DNA of 5,408 bases from Oscillospiraceae bacterium (GTDB lineage Bacteria; Bacillota; Clostridia; Oscillospirales; Ethanoligenentaceae). Each line of letters opens with the position of its first letter. Within the stretch, counting starts at the first letter, position 1. Shown piece after piece: positions 1-4,518 of this stretch. The stretch is from contig DOXU01000169.1 in assembly GCA_003518885.1 (NCBI GenBank), positions 1 to 5,408 on the forward strand, in the 5' to 3' direction. Under the pieces are notes generated by a model. That model saw only the letters and a program-made list of their open reading frames with translations, ran no database searches and was not told the origin of the DNA. The position numbers and the translations under genes are program-made.

Positions 1-48
1 CAACAAATCCGTCTTTTGTCTGCCAATCTTCAACAATTATTCACTTTT

Positions 49-459
49 TTATTTATGTAGCATCTCTTCCGCCCAATTGACTGCACTGGTAATCAATTTT
101 GGACAAATTGCCGAAGCATCTCCGTTCTCCTTTTGGCTGTCGGCCAATAGTTCTCTGCACAAAACAGTGTGATATTTCTTTTTGAATTTCTCCGTAAATT
201 CGTATGCCTTTTTGCTCATAGCCTTTTTGCTCTTTAAATCCCCTTCTTTTACGCTACCATATTTCATGCCCAATGCCATCAACGCTCCCGAGAGCGTCCC
301 ACAAACTTCTCCACTACCCATCCCTCTTCCAAAACAAGCAGTGAGTTTTAGTGCTTCATCTCTATCCAATCCAATCTCATCACAAAGGACCACAAGCACA
401 GATTGCGCACAATTGGCCCCTTTTTCATGAGTATCTAACGCGAGCTTTTCTCTATCCAT
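49..459 (-). CDS. C_GCAxxG_C_C family putative redox protein
   Basis: A 136-residue soluble protein with no signal peptide or membrane segment. It has six cysteines (residues 17, 26, 42, 53, 101, 119). The pattern matches the C_GCAxxG_C_C family: NCAQSV at 16-21 (Asn replacing the usual Gly of GCAxxx), a Gly-rich ACFGRGMGSGEVCG segment at 41-54, an SGALMALG helix at 57-64, then the CREL motif at 101-104 and a last Cys at 119. The family is predicted to be redox-active or metal-binding from its conserved cysteines; its reaction is not known. The length is typical and the gene appears complete. The ATG at 459 is supported by GAGGAG at 474-469 with a 9-nt spacer. It is the last gene on this strand, 131 nt after the GGGtGRT gene, from which a hairpin/U-tract region separates it. 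A TATAAT at 504-499 could give it its own transcript. Family call is confident; function is inference. Confidence 0.9.
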   Translation of the reverse strand: MDREKLALDTHEKGANCAQSVLVVLCDEIGLDRDEALKLTACFGRGMGSGEVCGTLSGALMALGMKYGSVKEGDLKSKKAMSKKAYEFTEKFKKKYHTVLCRELLADSQKENGDASAICPKLITSAVNWAEEMLHK

Positions 460-468
460 TATTGCATT

Positions 469-474
469 CTCCTC
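469..474 (-). promoter_or_regulatory. Ribosome binding site of the C_GCAxxG_C_C gene
   Basis: GAGGAG on the minus strand, 9 nt before the ATG at 459. It is purine-rich and preceded by an A-tract, and it fixes the start of the redox-protein gene. Confidence 0.75.
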
Positions 475-498
475 TTTTTTTATATGAAAATCGATTTA

Positions 499-504
499 AT
501 TATA
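499..504 (-). promoter_or_regulatory. Candidate -10 box before the C_GCAxxG_C_C gene
   Basis: A perfect TATAAT on the minus strand, about 40 nt before the ATG at 459. The sequence 16-18 nt upstream (around TTTCAT) is a poor -35 and lies within the hairpin arm at 534-522. The region is very AT-rich, so the match may be chance; a promoter here would let the redox gene be expressed apart from the upstream operon. Confidence 0.35.
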
Positions 505-506
505 AT

Positions 507-567
507 AAAAAACCTTTGATAATGAAATGAAAGGATATTTCCCCTAAGAAACACCCTTTCATTTCAT
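507..567 (-). terminator. Hairpin and U-tract after the GGGtGRT gene (terminator or attenuator)
   Basis: Read on the minus strand, a perfect 13-bp inverted repeat (ATGAAATGAAAGG at 567-555 and CCTTTCATTTCAT at 534-522, 20-nt loop) begins 24 nt after the GGGtGRT stop codon. A second, smaller hairpin uses the same downstream arm: CCTTT at 534-530 can pair with AAAGG at 517-513, directly followed by T6 at 512-507. The two pairings exclude each other. The simplest reading is a terminator of the scaffold/GGGtGRT operon. Because the redox gene lies just beyond on the same strand, partial read-through or attenuation is also possible. In the plus direction no T-tract follows. Confidence 0.65.
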
Positions 568-590
568 CGTAAAATTTTACACTTACCTTT

Positions 591-1586
591 TTATTTTACC
601 TGTGAAACCGCCACGGCGCAAGCAACGGTGGCACCTACCATTGGATTATTGCCCATACCGATCAATCCCATCATCTCTACATGTGCCGGCACGGAGGACG
701 ACCCCGCAAACTGTGCGTCGCCATGCATACGTCCCATAGAATCAGTCAAACCATACGAAGCCGGACCTGCTCCCATGTTATCTGGATGCAATGTACGACC
801 TGTTCCACCGCCTGAAGCGACTGAAAAGTATTTTTTGCCGTTTTCATTACACCATTTTTTATAAGTGCCCGCAACTAAATGCTGAAAACGAACCGGATTA
901 GTTGAATTCCCTGTAATGGAGACATCCACATCCTCTTTACGCATAATAGCGACGCCCTCAGAAACATCATCTGCACCATAGCAACGAATAGCTGAACGTT
1001 CACCCGCGCAATAAGTGTGCTCGTTGATCACCTTTAATTCGCCAGTATGGTAATTATGCTGAGTCTCTACGTAGGTAAAACCATTGATACGACTAATAAT
1101 AAAAGCCGCATCTTTCCCTAGGCCATTCAAGATAACGCGCAAAGGAATTTTTCGTACCTTGTTTGCAGTACGCACAATACCAATAGCACCTTCTGCTGCC
1201 GCAAATGATTCATGCCCAGCTAAAAAACAGAAACATTTTGTTTCTTCATGCAAAAGCATTGCACCAAGATTACCGTGTCCAATTCCAACTTTGCGTTGTT
1301 CCGCCACTGAGCCCGGAATACAAAAGGCTTGTAGCCCTATACCAATTATTTCGGCCGCTTCTGGTGCAGTTGCAATACCCTTCCTAATCGCCAGTGCAGT
1401 TCCGAGGGTGTAGGCCCAAACCGCATTATCAAATGCAATTTTTTGGACGCCCTTAACAATCTTTTCCACATCTATTCCTTTAGAAAGACAAATATCTTTT
1501 GCGGTTTCTAAAGATTCGATTCCATTTTCGGAAAGGCAACTCTTAATTTTATCAATTCTTCTCTCGTAACCCTCAAATTGAACCAT
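591..1586 (-). CDS. GGGtGRT protein
   Basis: A 331-residue soluble protein carrying the motif that names its family, GGGTGRT, at 259-265. It is followed by a highly conserved-looking C-terminal block with LHPDNMGAGP (266-275), DSMGRMHGDAQFAG (282-295) and GMGNNPMVGAT (310-320). Other Gly-rich or Cys-bearing parts are GIGHGNLGAMLLHEETKCFCF (101-121) and HTYCAGERSAIRCYG (190-204). The length matches the family. Its biochemical role is not established; the family is repeatedly found beside a NifU-like scaffold gene, as here, so a role in Fe-S or redox chemistry is inferred. The start is firm: ATG at 1586 with AAGGAGG at 1601-1595 and an 8-nt spacer. It lies 20 nt downstream of the scaffold gene, so the two are almost certainly co-transcribed. 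A hairpin/U-tract region follows the stop. No truncation or frameshift is seen. Family call is very confident, function is open. Confidence 0.93.
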   Translation of the reverse strand: MVQFEGYERRIDKIKSCLSENGIESLETAKDICLSKGIDVEKIVKGVQKIAFDNAVWAYTLGTALAIRKGIATAPEAAEIIGIGLQAFCIPGSVAEQRKVGIGHGNLGAMLLHEETKCFCFLAGHESFAAAEGAIGIVRTANKVRKIPLRVILNGLGKDAAFIISRINGFTYVETQHNYHTGELKVINEHTYCAGERSAIRCYGADDVSEGVAIMRKEDVDVSITGNSTNPVRFQHLVAGTYKKWCNENGKKYFSVASGGGTGRTLHPDNMGAGPASYGLTDSMGRMHGDAQFAGSSSVPAHVEMMGLIGMGNNPMVGATVACAVAVSQVK

Positions 1587-1594
1587 GGTAAATG

Positions 1595-1601
1595 CCTCCT
1601 T
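1595..1601 (-). promoter_or_regulatory. Ribosome binding site of the GGGtGRT gene
   Basis: AAGGAGG on the minus strand, a near-perfect anti-16S match placed 8 nt before the ATG at 1586. It lies wholly inside the 20-nt gap between the two operon genes, indicating strong independent initiation for the second gene. Confidence 0.85.
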
Positions 1602-1606
1602 CTGCT

Positions 1607-2299
1607 TTATTCTTCACGTGGGTCAATGTATTTAGTGGCCCCTTTGTATCGTCCATATGTGCCGATATTTTGTTCATATGCCTTTTTGGGATCCACTCCG
1701 TGCCGAATATCTTGCATCATTTTACCAACATGGACAAATTTATACCCAATAACCTCATTATTATCATCCAGTGCAAGAGAAAGAATATACCCCTCTGTTG
1801 TTGATAAGTAGCGTACTCCCTTGGCCTTTGTCCCAAATGCAGTTCCCACTTGTGAGTAAAGACCCTTTCCTAAATCTTCAAGGGATGCCCCGATTGGCAA
1901 TCCTCCTTCAGAAAAAGCTGTCTGAGAACGCCCATATGCTAATTGTTTGAAAATTTCGCGCATTGCAACATTAATGGCATCACAGACTAAATCCGTATTC
2001 AAAGCCTCAAGTAGAGTCTTTCCTTGCAAAATTTCCGCAGCCATAGCCGCAGAATGTGTCATACCTGAGCACCCAACTGTCTCAATCAATGCCTCTTCGA
2101 TAATACCATCTTTCACATTTAGCGTCAGTTTACAGCATCCTTGCTGTGGTGCACACCAGCCAACGCCATGAGATAAGCCAGAAATATCTTTAATCTCATA
2201 GGATTTTACCCAACGACCCTCTTCTGGAATTGGCGCTGGGCCATGCATTGGTCCCTTTGTAACAGGACACATATTCTCCACTTCTTTGGAATAGTTCAT
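1607..2299 (-). CDS. NifU/IscU-like iron-sulfur cluster assembly scaffold protein
   Basis: A 230-residue protein of the NifU N-terminal (IscU-like) fold, followed by a C-terminal extension from about residue 150 (YLSTTEGYILSL, VGKMMQDIRHG, KGATKYIDPREE). Six cysteines are seen: 11, 49, 55, 56, 77 and 106. Cys49 or Cys55/56 (GWCAPQQGCC) and Cys77 (VGCSGM) fit the first two IscU cluster ligands. At the place of the third, IscU-like proteins have Cys-Ser before a Leu/Glu-rich helix; here it reads GLPIGASLEDLG (133-144), with Gly at that spot. Cys106 (LVCDAI) may substitute. IscU-type scaffolds assemble Fe-S clusters in the cytoplasm; for this subfamily the role is inferred. Start: ATG at 2299, with AAAGGGG at 2314-2308 and an 8-nt spacer. 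The frame stays open to a TTG at 2368, and a closer ATG lies at 2305, but neither is well placed for the ribosome binding site. It is the first gene of an operon with the GGGtGRT gene, 20 nt downstream. Confidence 0.9.
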   Translation of the reverse strand: MNYSKEVENMCPVTKGPMHGPAPIPEEGRWVKSYEIKDISGLSHGVGWCAPQQGCCKLTLNVKDGIIEEALIETVGCSGMTHSAAMAAEILQGKTLLEALNTDLVCDAINVAMREIFKQLAYGRSQTAFSEGGLPIGASLEDLGKGLYSQVGTAFGTKAKGVRYLSTTEGYILSLALDDNNEVIGYKFVHVGKMMQDIRHGVDPKKAYEQNIGTYGRYKGATKYIDPREE

Positions 2300-2307
2300 A
2301 ACCATTA

Positions 2308-2314
2308 CCCCTTT
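2308..2314 (-). promoter_or_regulatory. Ribosome binding site deciding the scaffold start
   Basis: AAAGGGG on the minus strand, 8 nt before the ATG at 2299 and only 2 nt before the alternative ATG at 2305. The spacing picks 2299 over 2305 and over the TTG at 2368, giving a 230-residue product rather than the longest possible 253 residues. Confidence 0.7.
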
Positions 2315-2454
2315 CGTGTGGGCATCTAAAATGTGTATGCTATGGGATACCCCTGATATTTTCAACAATAAAAGCCAAAATGCCTTGATGTAGTTCTTTA
2401 TTAGAATTATTTTATATAGATTTAAACCCTAAAACAAATTTGCATTCTTAAATT

Positions 2455-2484
2455 ATTATAGCATGGAACGGCTTTTCAATGCAA
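2455..2484 (-). promoter_or_regulatory. Extended -10 promoter of the scaffold/GGGtGRT operon
   Basis: On the minus strand: TTGCAT at 2484-2479 (4 of 6 matches to TTGACA), an 18-nt spacer, then TATAAT at 2460-2455 (6 of 6) preceded by TGC, giving an extended -10 (TGnTATAAT). It is the best sigma-70/SigA-type promoter in the window and points at the scaffold gene. Transcription would start near 2448, leaving an untranslated leader of about 149 nt. A second TATAAT at 2489-2484 overlaps the -35 box but has no good -35 of its own. Confidence 0.65.
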
Positions 2485-2711
2485 TTATAAGCAGACAAAT
2501 CGTAAAAATATAGAATTTACCAGATTCACTATCGCTTCAAAAGAGCGCATTCACTTTTTTGATATTTCGGCAAAAATATTATTGGTCATTTCGATTATTT
2601 TCACCTTTATATTTGACTCAATCGGTGTATCGACATTCTTGATTTTCAAAATTTTTACCTAGAGAATTCAAATTAAATTTTTTGTTTTACTCTTATTTAC
2701 AATATACTGCC

Positions 2712-2742
2712 TGATCTTTGGCACTCCGAACAATGCAGATCA
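2712..2742 (-). other. Imperfect hairpin downstream of the amidohydrolase gene
   Basis: On the minus strand TGATCT (2742-2737) pairs with AGATCA (2717-2712), and inside it GCATT (2736-2732) pairs with AGTGC (2725-2721) with one G-T wobble, leaving a GTTCGG loop and a 3-nt bulge. It begins 82 nt after the amidohydrolase stop. No T-run follows at once, so it is not a standard intrinsic terminator; it might protect a 3' end or simply be chance. Confidence 0.3.
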
Positions 2743-2824
2743 AAATAGTCAATAACAACACAAGTATCATTCGTGCTTTTGCTAGTACACCCAATATTCA
2801 ATTTACTAAAACGCTGATGCCTGT

Positions 2825-4129
2825 TTATTGAACGGAAATCTTTCTCTCCTGGTAGGAACCTGTTCCCTCTTCCCCCACAAACTGATCGTCCTGTACAACA
2901 CATTTGGCATGAGAGAAAACAGAAGACACTTTTCCTAGCATCGACATACCGTGATAAATGCTTTTTTCGTCATCAACTGTCCATTCCGTTTCCGGATCAA
3001 ATACTACTACATCTGCATCGGCTCCAGGCGCAAGAGTACCTTTGTGTGGATATAAGCCCTCAATTTTCGCCGGATTTTCTGTATAGTAAGGGAGAATTTT
3101 ATCGCCAAAAAGAGTGTACATAGAACTGAACGCATAGTGTAATCCACTAACACCCATGGGAATATTACGCAAAAATTTTCCCTGTTTTAAGGAAAAGTCC
3201 AAAAGATGATGGTCGGTCCCCATTACATCAAGTGTGTCCAGGGCACATCGCAGACTGTCTCGCTCTCTTTTAGAGCGCAATGGCGGGATCATCGTATAAC
3301 CGCTGCCTTTGTCCGTTCCATAAACCGAAGAATCAAATCGAAAATACTGTGGACAGCTTTCTAAAACCAGTTCTCTATGTAACAATTCACCATATTGCTC
3401 ACGAATACGTTTCACGGTAGTACCCGCGGAGAGATTGGAAATATACAGCAAACCATCAAATGATTTCGCTAGTTCACATAAATTCAAAGCTGCCGTACGT
3501 TCACAAACAGCTGGTCTAGAGGTTTCTAAATCCGAGACCGGAATTTGCCCTCCATCCGCCAATAAATCATCATTTTCTGCATGAGCCACAATTCGTGCCT
3601 CGCATTTTTTGGAGCTCTTTAATAATGCGGCAATATCCCGGTCATAAGTACGCCTACCATTAGCAGAATAAGTTGTAAATAATTTAACCGTCGGCATACC
3701 AAGTTCAACAGAATTTTGCAGAAATTCGGATGCATCATCCAAAAGCCCAGCCAATATGGTATGCACTCCATAATCTACCACACTGCGTTCGGTCATGTCC
3801 TGTTTTTTTTCAAAGGCATCATATAAACCATCTATATCTCGGACAGGACCAATTGAATCAATAAAAGTTGTAATTCCCCCAAGAGCCGCCTCTATTGAGC
3901 CCGAATAAAAATTGTCACTAGACGCGTTAATATTTTCACCTGAAGCGAAATGAACATGCGGATCAATGAATCCTGGAAGGATCATTTTCCCTTCCGCATT
4001 AACTGTTTCTGTACATTCCAATTGTTCCGTTGTGATAGCACTTACTTTCCCTTTATTACAAAACAAATTGGCCTCTATAAAAGCCCCATTTAAATAAATT
4101 TTCCCATTTAAAAATCCCAAATCATACAT
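2825..4129 (-). CDS. Dihydropyrimidinase/hydantoinase-type cyclic amidohydrolase, atypical metal site
   Basis: A 434-residue cytoplasmic amidohydrolase of the dihydropyrimidinase/D-hydantoinase/allantoinase group, which opens cyclic amide rings at a two-metal site. Seen in order: LPGFIDPHVHF (His58, His60); VKLFTTYS (Lys149 as the expected carboxylated lysine, Tyr154 as the expected catalytic tyrosine); VAHAEN (His183); YISNLS (Asn232 where the family has a metal-binding His); ESCPQYF (257-263); MIPPLRS (280-286); GTDHH (Asp306); then TENPAKI and a KGTLAPGADADVVVFDP tail typical of the group. Residues that help hold substrate in D-hydantoinase also appear changed (MSPPLR becomes MIPPLR; PNGVPG becomes PMGVSG). 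Length is near normal and the C-terminus looks complete, so this is probably not a pseudogene. The substrate cannot be named; hydantoin or dihydropyrimidine use is doubtful. Start: ATG at 4129, or the adjoining TTG at 4132; GGAGG at 4150-4146 lies 16 or 13 nt away, unusually far for either. An in-frame stop at 4141-4139 excludes longer forms. Confidence 0.85.
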   Translation of the reverse strand: MYDLGFLNGKIYLNGAFIEANLFCNKGKVSAITTEQLECTETVNAEGKMILPGFIDPHVHFASGENINASSDNFYSGSIEAALGGITTFIDSIGPVRDIDGLYDAFEKKQDMTERSVVDYGVHTILAGLLDDASEFLQNSVELGMPTVKLFTTYSANGRRTYDRDIAALLKSSKKCEARIVAHAENDDLLADGGQIPVSDLETSRPAVCERTAALNLCELAKSFDGLLYISNLSAGTTVKRIREQYGELLHRELVLESCPQYFRFDSSVYGTDKGSGYTMIPPLRSKRERDSLRCALDTLDVMGTDHHLLDFSLKQGKFLRNIPMGVSGLHYAFSSMYTLFGDKILPYYTENPAKIEGLYPHKGTLAPGADADVVVFDPETEWTVDDEKSIYHGMSMLGKVSSVFSHAKCVVQDDQFVGEEGTGSYQERKISVQ

Positions 4130-4133
4130 CAAT

Positions 4134-4268
4134 CTATTTTATTATCCTCCGATAGCAACTCGATAAACAGACACAAGTATATAGCTTTTTTGTGGCATAT
4201 CTTATTTCCATAAGAAGCCCGCTGAATATGGTCCAAATCATCAATATATAAAAAGTCTTTCTGAACAT
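4134..4268 (-). CDS. Possible 44-residue single-helix membrane peptide (hypothetical)
   Basis: An ATG-started frame encoding 44 residues and ending in TAG at 4136-4134, one nucleotide before the TTG and four before the ATG of the amidohydrolase. The product has a basic N-terminus (MFRK), one hydrophobic stretch at about 6-20 (FYILMIWTIFSGLLM), then a basic tail with three cysteines (TCVCLSSC, residues 31-38) and a RRIIK end. This looks like a small membrane peptide with its tail in the cytoplasm. For: the protein-like distribution of charge and hydrophobicity, and stop/start proximity suggesting translational coupling. Against: a weak ribosome binding site (only GGA before ATAAAA-ATG), six Ile codons of which five are ATA, and a short length in AT-rich DNA where chance frames are common. 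I recognise no family; it does not resemble the known Cys-rich FeoB partners. Confidence 0.3.
   Translation of the reverse strand: MFRKTFYILMIWTIFSGLLMEIRYATKKLYTCVCLSSCYRRIIK
4146..4150 (-). promoter_or_regulatory. Distant ribosome binding site of the amidohydrolase gene
   Basis: GGAGG on the minus strand, 13 nt before TTG 4132 and 16 nt before ATG 4129. The spacing is longer than the usual 5-10 nt, which favours the TTG by distance, while codon preference favours the ATG. The site lies inside the last codons of the possible 44-residue ORF (CGG AGG), so translation of that ORF would pass over it. Confidence 0.5.
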
Positions 4269-4386
4269 TTTTATTCCATATTAAAAACACGCAATTACTT
4301 CTTATAAAGTTTTAAAATCAAGTTTACATAGATGTACCGACTAAAACGTAAATTCATCCCACAATTTTTTATTTCTTATTAACTTG

Positions 4387-4415
4387 AGAATATCATATTT
4401 CTCCTCATAGCGCAA
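4387..4415 (-). promoter_or_regulatory. Weak promoter candidate upstream of the amidohydrolase gene
   Basis: On the minus strand: TTGCGC (4415-4410), a 17-nt spacer, then TATTCT (4392-4387) preceded by TGA, which fits an extended -10. The hexamers match consensus at 3 and 4 of 6 places. A promoter is expected here because a strong terminator lies just upstream, but this one is only suggestive. It would give a leader of about 250 nt that includes the possible small ORF. Confidence 0.3.
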
Positions 4416-4436
4416 ACCTTTTTAGTGATATTCAAT

Positions 4437-4482
4437 AAAAAGGAGAAAGAGCAATCACTATATAGCTGCTCTTTCTCTTTTT
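4437..4482 (-). terminator. Intrinsic terminator of feoB, possibly bidirectional
   Basis: On the minus strand, starting 36 nt after the feoB stop codon: AAAAAGAGAAAGAGCA (4482-4467), a 13-nt loop (4466-4454), then TGCTCTTTCTC-C-TTTTT (4453-4437). This gives 11 bp perfectly paired, one bulged base, then 5 A-T pairs that run into a T-tract and TATTG. The plus-strand reading also ends in TTTTT, so it could work both ways. It separates feoB from the amidohydrolase transcript and leaves no room for a downstream feoC in this operon. Confidence 0.85.
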
Positions 4483-4518
4483 GAATCTGTATCATTATTT
4501 TCATAATAAGAAACTCAC

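Larger units (their letters stand above)
2300..2824. other. 525-nt non-coding stretch between the amidohydrolase and scaffold genes
   Basis: No convincing gene is seen on either strand. Read on the minus strand it holds: an imperfect hairpin at 2742-2712 soon after the amidohydrolase stop; a doubtful 32-codon frame at 2649-2551; an extended -10 promoter at 2484-2455; and a leader of about 149 nt before the scaffold start. I recognise no riboswitch, tRNA or known leader RNA, and no U-tract terminator for the amidohydrolase gene. An open frame at 2903-2697 runs out of the end of the amidohydrolase gene in another phase and is treated as a shadow. Confidence 0.7.
4133..4436. other. Gap between the feoB terminator and the amidohydrolase gene
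   Basis: About 300 nt, AT-rich, with no recognised RNA element. It contains the possible 44-residue ORF (4268-4134), the displaced GGAGG at 4150-4146, a weak promoter candidate (4415-4387) and, overlapping it, a short dyad at 4403-4386 with 5-bp arms GAGAA and TTCTC on the minus strand, which could be an operator. A tiny ATG-TAA frame after AGGAG at about 4403-4380 codes for five residues only and is not called. Confidence 0.5.

Noticed and set aside
1..48. On the minus strand a frame after the redox gene stays open to the window edge and reads IIVEDWQTKDGFV, protein-like in look.
   Set aside because: Only about 13 codons are visible, it begins after a stop with no ATG/GTG/TTG in phase and no ribosome binding site, so a gene cannot be supported from this window.
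628..1413. Plus-strand open frames opposite the GGGtGRT gene.
   Set aside because: They are antisense shadows of a strongly conserved gene, rich in Pro and Ser from reverse-read Gly and Ala codons, without ribosome binding sites.
2300..2368. N-terminal extension of the scaffold protein to a TTG at 2368 (23 more residues).
   Set aside because: The ribosome binding site AAAGGGG is positioned for the ATG at 2299, and the extra residues do not resemble a conserved part of the family or a signal peptide.
2697..2903. A 68-codon minus-strand frame overlapping the 3' end of the amidohydrolase gene and running past its stop, suggesting a frameshifted C-terminus.
   Set aside because: The amidohydrolase already has a family-like complete C-terminus in its own frame, and the start of this frame lies inside well-supported coding sequence.
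4437..4482. The inverted repeat was considered as an insertion-sequence end or CRISPR repeat.
   Set aside because: It is a single hairpin with T-tracts right after a gene stop, with no transposase, no repeat units and no flanking duplications.
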